Positions 17,298 to 26,262 of a stretch of DNA of 64,000 nt are shown here, one piece after another. The notes under the pieces are model-generated. The model was not told where the DNA came from, searched no databases, and saw only the letters and a program-made list of their open reading frames with translations. Numbering within the stretch: position 1 is the stretch's first letter; every line of letters starts with the position of its first letter. Origin of the DNA: Nitrospira sp. (GTDB lineage Bacteria; Nitrospirota; Nitrospiria; Nitrospirales; Nitrospiraceae); contig JAFEBH010000009.1 in NCBI GenBank assembly GCA_018242765.1, positions 124,001 through 188,000 on the forward strand. Direction: 5' to 3'. Both the position numbers and the translations under genes were made by a program.

Positions 17298-17352
17298 TTG
17301 GACTAGGCTTTCTCGGACTGGGGGCGGTGCGCCAGAAGCCTATGCCTGGTAG
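17298..17352 (+). pseudogene. Remnant of the 3' end of an aldo/keto reductase gene
   Basis: The last bases translate to GGGAPEAYAW followed by a stop, matching the terminal GGTAPEAYAW of the intact aldo/keto reductase that ends at 12382. The similarity extends back to the TTGGAC corresponding to codons for LD in LKQLDQLF, with small deletions. Everything upstream of this in the parent gene is missing. Confidence 0.65.
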
Positions 17353-18077
17353 GCTGTTCTCCCCCGTCATTCTCGGTTTCCCACTTGGCTCCATTCCATC
17401 CTATCCGGAGATAGTGATCCGATAGACCATCTAGTCTGCTTCTGAAACGTGGTCAGGGTAGGTGTTCTGTGCCATGTGGACCTGGTTGCAGGAGTTTCGT
17501 CCCTAGGTCCTCTTTAGCGCATTATTGAGCCTTCTTTCTTATCTCACCCCTCTTGACAGAAACGAAACACCGCTCCTGTTGCGGATGGCCGTCATCCCCA
17601 GAAAAGTGTTGAGCCTGTGGATATCCATTGGATTGGCGGTGAGCAAACGAAAATCAGTGTGAGCGAGTAGGCCATGTCAATAGCTGTTCCTAGGAATATG
17701 CAAAAAAGCAATGAACCTAGGCCATCAACACTATTACTGGTAGTGTTGTCGTGATAGAGCGGATGACTAAAAAATAGGCAGTTTGATAAATATATATGCT
17801 GTTTGCACCGTCTTTTTCAGGATTACGCGACTTGTTCACATGGTTATCCACAGAAGATGTGGAATGTGAATACTCGTGCCACGCTTAATCTAGACGGAAG
17901 GATTTTGGTCAGCCGTCTTGAATTCTTAGGTTCCTGGAGGGTAATGCGCCCGTCGTCTTTGCGTGACCGTTTTGATGATAGGTGGATAGATGGATTCTCG
18001 GCGGGGTTGGGCCTTCCGAACTGAACAGGCTTCCAGGATTTGAGTACGATGCTGAGGGGCTTTTTTTCAATCGCCTC
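17353..18077. other. Noncoding AT-richer stretch with hairpin and DnaA-box-like sites
   Basis: About 720 bases with no convincing gene. It contains a hairpin with 8-bp arms CAACACTA/TAGTGTTG at 17726-17748, the palindrome TTCCTAGGAA near 17690, a perfect DnaA-box consensus TTATCCACA at 17844-17852 and a one-mismatch box TGTGGATAT at 17616-17624. The boxes may be coincidental. Confidence 0.4.
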
Positions 18078-18653
18078 TCAAGCATAAGGCGGAGCATGAC
18101 TCGGCTTCCACTTGATACTACAGCCTATGCTGGGCTTCTGGTTCCCATCGACAGGCGTACCGGTGAGCACTGCTTGGATGGCTGTACGGAGATCACGACC
18201 GGTGACCGGCTTATTGTTTCCGGGGCGGCTGTCATCGAGTTGCCCATGGTAGGCCAGGCGGCGATCTCGATCAAAAAGGTAGAACTCCGGGGTGCAGGCC
18301 GCGCGATAGGCTTTCGCGACCTCCTGTGTCTCGTCGTGACAGAGTGGAAACGTGAAGCCCAGACGTACGGCCATGTCCTTCAGTTTCGGCGGGGCATCGT
18401 CGGGATAGTTGATGGGATCATTGCTGCTGATGGCGATGATTCCTAAATTCGTATCCTGATAGTCCTGTCCGAGCCTGGCAAGCTCCTGTTCGACATGCAC
18501 CACGTAGGGGCAGTGCCGGCAGATAAACATGACGAGCAGTCCCGTCTTTTCAACGAACGAGTCGAGCGAATAGCGTTGCCCAGTCACGACATCCTGTAAC
18601 ATGAACGGCGGTGCTGTAGTTCCAAGCGGGAGCATGGTTGAAGTCATGGCCAT
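18078..18653 (-). CDS. Thioredoxin-fold redoxin (AhpC/TSA-like)
   Basis: A 191-residue cytoplasmic protein with the peroxiredoxin-like opening LPLGTTAPPFMLQD and a CxxC redox pair in FICRHCPYV, plus the cis-Pro region AACTPEFYLFDRDRRLAYHGQLDD. It belongs to the thioredoxin family proteins with CxxC (PRX-like) that reduce disulfides or peroxides; no partner is encoded nearby. A start two codons inside (18647) is possible. The C-terminal 20 residues (after PVDGNQKPSIGCSIKWKP) match the usual end of this group. Confidence 0.85.
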   Translation of the reverse strand: MAMTSTMLPLGTTAPPFMLQDVVTGQRYSLDSFVEKTGLLVMFICRHCPYVVHVEQELARLGQDYQDTNLGIIAISSNDPINYPDDAPPKLKDMAVRLGFTFPLCHDETQEVAKAYRAACTPEFYLFDRDRRLAYHGQLDDSRPGNNKPVTGRDLRTAIQAVLTGTPVDGNQKPSIGCSIKWKPSHAPPYA

Positions 18654-18829
18654 GAGAGTGCTTCTGTCGACGACTTTAAGAAAGAAGATGCCGCATGTCT
18701 TTATGTTGGGTCAAGTGGCGATGAGGGGGTATTTCTTGCGTCATTGTAGTAGCCAGACTATCCTGAGCCTTCTGAGCATGAGGTCATGGTAAGGCTCCGA
18801 ATAGAGCTGAGTGTGAAAGGAGATGGCGC

Positions 18830-19552
18830 ATGTGGATCGTTTGGCTGTTGATACTGGTGGGTCTTCCGGCTGTAACGCTGGCCCATGATGAGACGAGTTC
18901 TGCGACATCAACTCTTACTGTCAGCGAAAGTGGGATTGTCCCGCACGCGCCGGATACGGCTTTTGTGATGTTCGGGTTGGAGACTGTCAGTAAGTCTCTC
19001 GCTGAAGCGCAGAAGCGGAACAGCACCGTCATGAGTAAAGTCATGGATCGGCTCAAGGATTTACAAATCGACAAGGAGCGAATCCAGACATCTTCTTTTA
19101 CCGTGTCGCCGCAATATCGACCCCCATCGAACCGTCCTACTGATGTCTCGCCTGCGTCCCCGGAAATCATTGGCTATGTGGTCAGTAACATGGTGACTGT
19201 GGAAATTCGTGCCCTCGACAAGGTCGGGACGGTGATCGAAGAGGTCTTGAAGGCTGGGGCGAACAGCTTTCAGGGGTTGCACTGGGGGTTACGCGAGGAG
19301 CAATCAGTACGGCTTGGTGCTTTGAAGCAGGCCGCAGCCAAGGCACGTGAAAAAGCATCGGTGCTGAGCGACGCACTTCATGTAAAGCTTGTGCGGGTTC
19401 TCTCAGTCACTGAAGGAGGCCAGATGATTCGACCTCCTGTGCCCATGGCACGTATGGCTATGGAAGCCAGCGCCGGTGATGTGCCGATCTCATCGGGAGA
19501 ACTGAAAATCGAAGCCACGGTGACGCTCGTCTACGAAATCGCGCCGAAGTGA
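18830..19552 (+). CDS. SIMPL domain (DUF541) exported protein
   Basis: A 240-residue protein with a signal peptide (likely cleavage after TLAH or just before) and the SIMPL/DUF541 fold: STLTVSESGIV at the start, an amphipathic helix with SKSLAEAQKRN, DLQIDKERIQTSSFTVSPQY in the middle and ALKQAAAKAREKASVLSDAL near the end. Family members such as BP26 and YggE are periplasmic or outer-membrane proteins linked to oxidative stress, with no known enzymatic reaction. Stands alone; transcribed away from the redoxin. Confidence 0.85.
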   Translation: MWIVWLLILVGLPAVTLAHDETSSATSTLTVSESGIVPHAPDTAFVMFGLETVSKSLAEAQKRNSTVMSKVMDRLKDLQIDKERIQTSSFTVSPQYRPPSNRPTDVSPASPEIIGYVVSNMVTVEIRALDKVGTVIEEVLKAGANSFQGLHWGLREEQSVRLGALKQAAAKAREKASVLSDALHVKLVRVLSVTEGGQMIRPPVPMARMAMEASAGDVPISSGELKIEATVTLVYEIAPK

Positions 19553-19826
19553 AGTGACTCTCTTTTTTGGCCCAACTCGATGCGTTAGAGACTATACTGC
19601 GAGCAGAACCTGCACGCCGGAACTCTTCAAGCCGATTGACTGATAACTTGACTCATCTACTGTCGCTCCATCCTTATATAACAAGGTTCTGAGAGCTCCT
19701 CGCAGACAGTTCTCTTGCCCTATGAGACTTAGGATTCGATTGCGCAAATACATAATTTGTTTGGGGAATTTCTAGAATGATGTTCATCTACCTACTGGAG
19801 TTCCTCAACCAGATATCTCTGTCTTT

Positions 19827-22800
19827 ATGGGGCAAGCACCTCCTATCGTTTCGAACCTCGTCGAACGGTTCGATCGCAACCGCGAAGCCTACAAGAATCA
19901 CAGTTATAACGAAACGCAGGTTCGCCGAGAATTCCTCGATCCCTTCTTTGAGGCGCTCGGTTGGGATGTGGCTAACAAGGAGAGTTATGCCGAGGCCTAC
20001 AAAGACGTCATCCACGAAGACGCCATCAAGATCGGTAGCAACATCAAAGCACCCGATTACTGTTTTCGCATCGGGGGCGCACGCAAGTTCTTTCTCGAAG
20101 CGAAGAAGCCGGCCGTCAATCTGAAGGACGAGCTTAGCCCCGCCTATCAACTCCGCCGGTATGCCTGGTCGGCTAAGCTGCCGCTGTCAATTCTCACCGA
20201 TTTCGAAGAGTTCGCCGTCTACGATTGCCGAACTCGTCCGAATCCATCCGACAAGCCCGGAATCGGCCGCGTCCATTACTGGACCTTTCAAGAATATCTC
20301 GCGAAGTGGGACGAGATAGCTGCCATCTTCTCGAAAGAGGCTGTTCTTAAAGGTTCCTTTGACAAGTATGCCATCACCGATCGCAAGCGGGGCACCGCCA
20401 CCGTCGATGCGGAGTTCCTCAAAGAAATTGAAACCTGGCGGGAGTCGCTGGCAAAGAACCTCGCCCTGCGTAATCCAAAACTCACCGTCCATGAGCTGAA
20501 CTTTGCCGTGCAGCGCACTATCGATCGGCTCATCTTCCTCCGCATCGCTGAAGACCGTGGCATTGAGCCTTATGCACAACTCCAGGCCTTGCTCAGCGGC
20601 CAAAACATCTACGCCCGGCTGCGCCACCTCTATGCGCAAGCGGATGATCGTTACAACTCCGGTCTCTTTCACTTCCAAGCTGAGAAAGACCGTGCCGAAG
20701 CGCCGGATGAGCTGACCCCCAGCCTGAAGATCGATGATAAGACGCTCAAAGACATTATTGGCCGGTTGTACTATCCCAACAGCCCTTACGAGTTCTCCGT
20801 CTTTCCCACGGAAATTCTTGGCCAGGTCTACGAACAGTTTTTAGGGAAGGTCATCCGCCTCACATCGAACCATCAGGCGAAGGTGGAGGAGAAGCCTGAA
20901 GTCAAAAAAGCCGGTGGTGTCTACTACACACCGGCCTACATCGTTGAATACATCGTGAAGCAGACGGTCGGGATGCTGTGCGAAGGCAAGACGCCCAAGC
21001 AGATCTCGAAACTCACGATTCTGGACCCGGCCTGCGGCTCCGGCTCATTCCTGATCGGCGCCTATCGCTTTCTGTTGAACTTTCATCGCGACTGGTATGT
21101 GAAGGATGGACCGGAGAAACACCGCAAGGAACTCTTTCAGGCGGCCAGCGGCGAATGGCGGCTCAAGACGCAGGAGAAGAAGCGGATTCTCCTGAACAAC
21201 ATCTATGGCGTGGACATTGATAGCCAGGCTGTGGAAGTCACCAAGCTCAGTTTGCTGCTCAAAGTGCTGGAAGGCGAGAACCAAGAATCGTTGCAAGAGA
21301 TGTTGTTCGGGAGAGTGCGCGTTCTTCCCGATCTGGGCCTGAACATCAAATGCGGCAACAGCCTGATCGGACCAGACTATTCCGCAGGTCAGCTTATTCC
21401 GGACGACGAGGAGATGCGACGGGTGAATCCCTTCGACTGGAAAGTTGAGTTCTCGGAGATCATGAAAGCGGGCGGCTTCGACGCTGTGATTGGCAATCCG
21501 CCCTATGTGCGAATCCAGGTAATGAAGGAATGGGCGCCTCACGAAGTGGAAATTTACAAAAAGTTATTCACCTCAGCATCAAAGGGGAATTACGACATTT
21601 ATGTGGTCTTTGTTGAAAGGGGCCTGCACCTTCTCAATAAATCAGGTCGGCTCGGATTCATTCTCCCTCACAAGTTCTTTCAAGCTCAGTACGGCGCGCC
21701 GTTGCGATACTTGATTTCGAGCGGTAAGCATCTGGCTAAAATCATTCACTTCGGTGATCAGCAAGTGTTTGAGGGGGCAACAACATACACGTGTTTGCTA
21801 TTCCTAGAGAAGAGGGGAATTGAGTTCTGCCATTTTAATAGGGTGGAAAATCTGTCTCTTTGGAAGAGTGCCGGACAGGTTATCGATGGCAGCATTCCGG
21901 CAAAAAGTATCACAAGTGGAGAGTGGAACTTTTCAGTTGGAGCAGGGGCAGCGCTCTTTGAAAAACTGGGTAGGATGTCTGAGAGATTGGGCGATATCGC
22001 GGGACGACTAGCCCAAGGAATTCGGACAAGTGCCAATGAAGTTTATGTATTGGACGTAATCTCGACTGAGTCTAAACTATTCAAAGCTCGTTCAAGACAC
22101 TTAGGGCGACATGTGGAAGTAGAGCGCGGGGTGACTTCTTTATTTCTACAAGGAAGGGAGATTAAACCATATCGGGTACTGCATTCTGGTAAGGTAGTAA
22201 TCATCCCATATCAAGTCGAGGAGGGTCACGCAAATCTTATTCCTTTGGCCCAGTTGAAAGAGAAGTTCCCCAAGATGCTCGACTACCTGAATCAAAATAG
22301 AACTTACCTAGAGGAACGAGAAAGTGGACGAATGCGTGGTTCTTCTTGGTTTGGGTATATCTATCCGAAGAATATTGAATTTATGAGAAGTCCAAAGATT
22401 CTGGTGCCTGATATTGCGGATCGAGCCTCTTTCGCCTATGACGAAAATGGTGATTACGCATTTACAAGTGGCTACGGGGTGACACTGAAAGAGAATATTG
22501 CCGAATCTCCCAAATATGTGCTGGGCCTGCTCAATAGTAAGGTGTTGGATTTTTATCTAAAACGAATTAGTACACCGATGCGAGGTGGATTCTTTCGCTA
22601 CTTCACGCAGTTCATTGAGCAGCTTCCGATAAGGCGAATCAACTTTTCACATTCTTCCGACAAGGCAGCGCATGGCAAGATGGTCTTGCTTGTCGAGCGC
22701 ATGCTGGACTTGCACCAGCGTCTGTCCCTGGCCAAAACGCCTGCAGATAAGGAGCGGTTGCAGCGTCAGATCGATCCGGCCAATCAGGCGATCGATCGGT

Positions 22801-23690
22801 TGGTCTATGACCTCTATGGGCTAACGGAAGATGAGATCAAGATCGTCGAGGAAGCCTCGGTTGCTTCTTCGGTAAAAGTGAAGGAGAATGAGGGCCATGA
22901 AACAGATACCCAACCAGCCGATAGATCTGACTCAATCCGAAGCTCGTCTGCAACAGTGGCTGAAGCAGCACAATACCCCAGCGAAGGTGTCGGCGGCGCA
23001 TCGGAAAGTCCTGCTGGAGAGGGTGAGCCAGTCCATGGCGTTCGAGAATCAACCGGTCAGTACGGACCGCCTCAAGACCCTGACAGCGAAGCTGAAGGCC
23101 AAGGTAAGCTAGGCTCCACGCGCGAGTTCGACACGGCCGAAGGCCGCCTGTCCTATTCAGAACTGTCCGAACGTCTGGCAGTTCCTCTAGTCGCGATCTA
23201 TGATGAGATTCTGCAAGTACGTCCGGATCAGGTCGTCATCACATCCGAATGGCTTTGTCTTCGACACAAACGATTGGCCGGTCACTTGTTCCCTGATTGG
23301 GCGGGGCGTTTCCGCGATGTGAATGTGCAGGTCGGTGGACACACGCCGCCACCGTTTTACGAGGTGCCGGTCCATATGCGGCAGTTCTGCGGTGATCTGG
23401 CCGAGCGTCTGCGGCACAATCCTGGTGCTTCTATCAGAAGTGCAGCGGAGTTCCTCGCCTGGGCCGACTGGCGCTTCCAATGGATTCATCCCTTCAAGGA
23501 TTTCAATGGTCGGATTGGACGGGTGCTCCTGGCCGCACTGCTCTATAAGCTGGGATTGCCACATGTGGAAATGGCACCAGGGGAGCCGGTGAGGCGATCA
23601 GAATATCTTCATGCACTGCCGGAAGCTGACAGTGGGCTGCTGGATTCCTTGCAAGATCTCTGGATTCGGCGTCTTGCCGAATCTACCTAA
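19827..23690 (+). CDS. Type IIG-like restriction-methylation protein reading through into a Fic domain
   Basis: A single 1287-codon open frame. Residues about 1-200 form a nuclease-like domain with D77 and E91-A-K93 (APDYCFRIGG, FFLEAKKP), as in Eco57I-type fusion enzymes. Residues about 370-600 are an N6-adenine methyltransferase with motif I DPACGSGSF (D400) and catalytic NPPY (N557). Residues about 700-1000 form the TaqI-C-type target-recognition part, and the usual end of such proteins (LYGLTEDEIKIVEEA) falls near residue 1010. The frame then crosses about 90 low-complexity residues and enters a Fic domain (about 1100-1287) with flap AGRFRDVNVQVGG and active site HPFKDFNGRIGR (H1221), where Phe replaces the usual Gly. 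The linker frame overlaps an antitoxin-like gene in another frame. I see no start codon that would let the Fic part be translated alone, so a fusion, a -1 frameshift from the antitoxin, or an indel are the options. No Shine-Dalgarno sequence precedes 19827. Confidence 0.85.
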   Translation: MGQAPPIVSNLVERFDRNREAYKNHSYNETQVRREFLDPFFEALGWDVANKESYAEAYKDVIHEDAIKIGSNIKAPDYCFRIGGARKFFLEAKKPAVNLKDELSPAYQLRRYAWSAKLPLSILTDFEEFAVYDCRTRPNPSDKPGIGRVHYWTFQEYLAKWDEIAAIFSKEAVLKGSFDKYAITDRKRGTATVDAEFLKEIETWRESLAKNLALRNPKLTVHELNFAVQRTIDRLIFLRIAEDRGIEPYAQLQALLSGQNIYARLRHLYAQADDRYNSGLFHFQAEKDRAEAPDELTPSLKIDDKTLKDIIGRLYYPNSPYEFSVFPTEILGQVYEQFLGKVIRLTSNHQAKVEEKPEVKKAGGVYYTPAYIVEYIVKQTVGMLCEGKTPKQISKLTILDPACGSGSFLIGAYRFLLNFHRDWYVKDGPEKHRKELFQAASGEWRLKTQEKKRILLNNIYGVDIDSQAVEVTKLSLLLKVLEGENQESLQEMLFGRVRVLPDLGLNIKCGNSLIGPDYSAGQLIPDDEEMRRVNPFDWKVEFSEIMKAGGFDAVIGNPPYVRIQVMKEWAPHEVEIYKKLFTSASKGNYDIYVVFVERGLHLLNKSGRLGFILPHKFFQAQYGAPLRYLISSGKHLAKIIHFGDQQVFEGATTYTCLLFLEKRGIEFCHFNRVENLSLWKSAGQVIDGSIPAKSITSGEWNFSVGAGAALFEKLGRMSERLGDIAGRLAQGIRTSANEVYVLDVISTESKLFKARSRHLGRHVEVERGVTSLFLQGREIKPYRVLHSGKVVIIPYQVEEGHANLIPLAQLKEKFPKMLDYLNQNRTYLEERESGRMRGSSWFGYIYPKNIEFMRSPKILVPDIADRASFAYDENGDYAFTSGYGVTLKENIAESPKYVLGLLNSKVLDFYLKRISTPMRGGFFRYFTQFIEQLPIRRINFSHSSDKAAHGKMVLLVERMLDLHQRLSLAKTPADKERLQRQIDPANQAIDRLVYDLYGLTEDEIKIVEEASVASSVKVKENEGHETDTQPADRSDSIRSSSATVAEAAQYPSEGVGGASESPAGEGEPVHGVRESTGQYGPPQDPDSEAEGQGKLGSTREFDTAEGRLSYSELSERLAVPLVAIYDEILQVRPDQVVITSEWLCLRHKRLAGHLFPDWAGRFRDVNVQVGGHTPPPFYEVPVHMRQFCGDLAERLRHNPGASIRSAAEFLAWADWRFQWIHPFKDFNGRIGRVLLAALLYKLGLPHVEMAPGEPVRRSEYLHALPEADSGLLDSLQDLWIRRLAEST
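22897..23112 (+). CDS. Putative class I Fic antitoxin (VbhA-like), nested in the RM-Fic frame
   Basis: A 71-residue helical protein in the +1 frame relative to the surrounding large gene. Its SMAFEN (S46-E50-N51) matches the [S/T]xxxE[G/N] inhibitory motif by which Fic antitoxins push a Glu into the ATP site of the Fic toxin. A GGAG sequence lies ten bases before the ATG; another ATG at 22888 is in frame. By eye most third codon positions are G or C in this frame, whereas the overlapping large frame loses that bias here, so this frame looks like the selected one. The stop (23110-23112) lies just before the Fic domain, the antitoxin-then-toxin order of vbhA-vbhT. The overall fold is not otherwise recognised. 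Confidence 0.7.
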   Translation: MKQIPNQPIDLTQSEARLQQWLKQHNTPAKVSAAHRKVLLERVSQSMAFENQPVSTDRLKTLTAKLKAKVS

Positions 23691-23756
23691 CTCCCCCGGT
23701 CCCTCTCATACTAATTGCGAATATGACGCTGAACCTTTGGGGTCAATGGAGGAATG

Positions 23757-24896
23757 TTACTCTGCCGTCTTTGCTCCCCCCTCCCACAACTTCACGGTGC
23801 GATCCCAGGAGGCGCTGGCGAGGCGCTTGCCGTCTGGGGAAAAGGCTAATCCTCGGACCGGTCCACTGTGGCCTTTGAGGGTTCGGAAGTTTCGGCCGGT
23901 GGACAGATCCCAAAACTTGATGGTCTCATCGTCGCTCCCGCTCACCAAGACTTTCCCGTCCGGGGAGACGACGAGACTACGGACCCAGCCCTTATGTCCG
24001 GTCAACGCTTTCTTCTCGACCACGGTCGGCATCTCAAAGAGCTTGATGGTGGTGTCCCGGCTGCCGGTAATCAGAAATTTTGCATCCGGGGTGAAGGCCA
24101 TGGCCCCGATCCAGTAGTCCATCGGCTTTTGGAATCCGCCGTCATCTTCAACAAAGTAGCCGCGAGTTTCGGTGGAATCCACTTGGTCTTTTCGCCAATG
24201 GCCGTCGTGGAGGACCTTTTCCTCTCCACTCGGCAGTACTTCCCATACTTTAATCTTTCCGATATCGGTCCCGCTGGCGAGATGAATGCCGTCCGGTGAG
24301 AATGCGACGCACACAGACCAATGGTGGTCGTACTCGTCTTTGCCCAGAAGGGTCATCAGCTCGGTGCCGGTGGTGACTTCCCAGATCTTGATGTCCTTGT
24401 TATGGCTCCCACGTGCCAGCATGAGGCCATCCGGTGAGAGAGATAAACTGCAGACATTATGGTCATACCGGGTGAAGAGGAGTTTCACAGGTTCGCCGGT
24501 CTTGCCGTTCCAGAGTCGGATGGTACGGTCCTCGCTGCCGGTTGCCAGGGTTTGTCCATCGGGAGTGAAAACGATGGCACGGATATCATGGGTGTGGCCG
24601 CGAAGAGAACGGAGAAGCCGACCGGTTTCAATATCCCACATGCGGACGAGGCGTTCTGCCCCCCCGCTTGCAAGCATGGTCCCATCTGGTGAAAAGGCGA
24701 CAGTCCACACTCCATGTGAATGGCCTCGGAAGGTCTTCACTTCCCGACAATCAGCTCCCCAATATTCGAGGAAATCGATGGGTGGGGTTGATGTGGGTTG
24801 TGCTTGAGTGGAGCCGGGCGCGAGAAAAGGAGTCATCGTTGGATCGGGCATAGGTCGTGCGTTTCCTTGGCTGTCTGGTCCTTGATTGGTTAACAA
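23757..24896 (-). CDS. WD40 repeat beta-propeller protein
   Basis: A 379-residue protein with a Pro/Thr-rich N-terminal 45 residues and then seven WD40 blades, each with the pattern VAFSPDGxxLASGSxDxTIKLWD. Blade starts are visible at FRGHSHGVWTVAF, LRGHTHDIRAIVF, FTRYDHNVCSLSL, the LLGKDEYDHHW blade, the YWIGAMAF blade, LTGHKGWVRSLVV and LKGHSGPVRGLAF. It probably forms a closed protein-interaction platform. No signal peptide is evident. It is convergent with the RM-Fic gene and divergent from the NXR-type cluster; partners are unknown. Confidence 0.9.
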   Translation of the reverse strand: MLTNQGPDSQGNARPMPDPTMTPFLAPGSTQAQPTSTPPIDFLEYWGADCREVKTFRGHSHGVWTVAFSPDGTMLASGGAERLVRMWDIETGRLLRSLRGHTHDIRAIVFTPDGQTLATGSEDRTIRLWNGKTGEPVKLLFTRYDHNVCSLSLSPDGLMLARGSHNKDIKIWEVTTGTELMTLLGKDEYDHHWSVCVAFSPDGIHLASGTDIGKIKVWEVLPSGEEKVLHDGHWRKDQVDSTETRGYFVEDDGGFQKPMDYWIGAMAFTPDAKFLITGSRDTTIKLFEMPTVVEKKALTGHKGWVRSLVVSPDGKVLVSGSDDETIKFWDLSTGRNFRTLKGHSGPVRGLAFSPDGKRLASASWDRTVKLWEGGAKTAE

Positions 24897-25119
24897 TGCG
24901 CCCAGTATAATTCACTGACCGTTCGGATCGTAAGAGATGCCTCATGATCAAGTCAACTCTTCGATGAGCCTGTCTGTGTGAACAGGCGGCTCTAGGTTGA
25001 TGCCGAGGGTGTTGAGCGGACGTCACTGAAATCACAAGCCGGTGTTCCAACTTCCTCGCATCTGAACGGTGCGGCAAGGTGTGTGGCAATGGCCTCAACG
25101 TGAGATTGAGAGTATTTCA

Positions 25120-26118
25120 ATGGAAATCAGGTTCCAACCAGCATTGCTCCAGGAAGTGATCGACTCGTTCGTCGAAAAGACGGAACGAGAGGGGGATCCG
25201 ACCTATTACAAGGAATTCCATGAATATGCCGATCCCATCTACGAGAAGTTCATCCTCGAAGATCGGGAGGCAGAATTCAAGAAGTTGTATCAGTACCTCT
25301 TTGGGACCTGGGGGTTTTCGGACATCGTTCGTGATTCCTTCAATGAGAACCCGTTGCTGAAGGAGAAGATCGGTATCGTCTTGGTCAAAGGGGTCTTGAA
25401 AGAAGATCAGGAAGGCGTCGATATCTTGAGAAAATGGGGATCGGTTGAAAGGGACTTGGCCAAAGAGTTTGAGGAAAAGGGGATGAAAGGGGTTGGGATT
25501 AAGCTGATCCCTCGTCGATTTTATGATCCGGCGCTCACTCGCTATTGCCGCCACGAGCTGATGCATATCTCCGACATGATTGATCCGTCATTCGGCTACG
25601 ACCCCGACACGAAGGTGGGACTGAATCCCGGTGAAGAGACCCTGATCTTGCAGCGGTATCGCGTGTTATGGAGTTTGAGCGTGGATAGCCGGCTCGTTGC
25701 GGCGGGCAAGGAGCCGATGTTGAGTAAGGAGGATCGATTCAAGGAATTCCGGTCCTGGTACCGAAAGATTCCGCCTCCTCAACTAAAGTCGGTGTTTGAG
25801 GGGCTTTGGCAGACCTCCTACTTCTCCCATTCAGAGTTGATCGAAATGGCCGCCGACATTCTTCGCGTGATGGATCGGGCCATGGATGTCGAAGGCGGGG
25901 AGGTACCGGAGACGCAGAATAAAATCATGCTGATGCCCGGGTTTCCCTGTCCCCTGTGCCGGTTTCCGACCTATTCATGGGTCGAAGATATGGGGACGAA
26001 GCTGGAATCCTACGTGCTGGATTTCATCCGTGAGAATCACCCCGGGTGGGATATCGAATTCGGAGCCTGTGATCGCTGTGTGGAAGTGTATAAGTTGCGA
26101 GCCGACGGCGTGATGTAG
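25120..26118 (+). CDS. Unknown protein with HELMH motif and C-terminal zinc ribbon
   Basis: A 332-residue soluble protein that opens the co-directional NXR-type cluster. RYCRHELMHISDMIDP (H145, E146, H149) is an HExxH motif of the kind that binds zinc in metallopeptidases. Near the C-terminus CPLC and CDRC, about 65 residues apart, could form a zinc ribbon. No signal peptide. I chose the start at 25120 because the extension possible from 25069 has no family-like character. Its position before a Tat ferredoxin and a TorD chaperone suggests a role in maturing a molybdo-iron-sulfur enzyme, but the function is unknown and proteolysis is unproven. Confidence 0.7.
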   Translation: MEIRFQPALLQEVIDSFVEKTEREGDPTYYKEFHEYADPIYEKFILEDREAEFKKLYQYLFGTWGFSDIVRDSFNENPLLKEKIGIVLVKGVLKEDQEGVDILRKWGSVERDLAKEFEEKGMKGVGIKLIPRRFYDPALTRYCRHELMHISDMIDPSFGYDPDTKVGLNPGEETLILQRYRVLWSLSVDSRLVAAGKEPMLSKEDRFKEFRSWYRKIPPPQLKSVFEGLWQTSYFSHSELIEMAADILRVMDRAMDVEGGEVPETQNKIMLMPGFPCPLCRFPTYSWVEDMGTKLESYVLDFIRENHPGWDIEFGACDRCVEVYKLRADGVM

Positions 26119-26120
26119 CT

Positions 26121-26241
26121 CGGATGGTGAAAATGGCTGCCAGCTTTGTTCTCACGTCGCTCAAGGCCTCAACGTACACAAGGGGTACGCCTCGGTCTCT
26201 CGCTTGCTGCGGTCGCGCTGGACAGCGATTTTGACCATCCG
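26121..26241. repeat. REP-like inverted-repeat element 1
   Basis: Starts three bases after the stop codon at 26116-26118. Ends CGGATGGTGAAAAT and ATTTTGACCATCCG are near-perfect inverted repeats about 121 bp apart, with an inner palindromic centre GTACACAAGGGGTAC. It is related in sequence to the elements at 35853-35980 and 33350-33611. Confidence 0.75.
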
Positions 26242-26262
26242 CAACCTTTGTCAAGATTTCTC

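Noticed and set aside
17616..17852. Two DnaA-box-like sequences as a possible replication origin
   Set aside because: Only two boxes, far apart, no dnaA/dnaN or parAB genes nearby; chance occurrence is likely.
19777..20124. Plus-strand frame before and overlapping the RM gene
   Set aside because: Different frame from the RM gene, no homology, no ribosome-binding site; composition is shadow-like beyond 19827.
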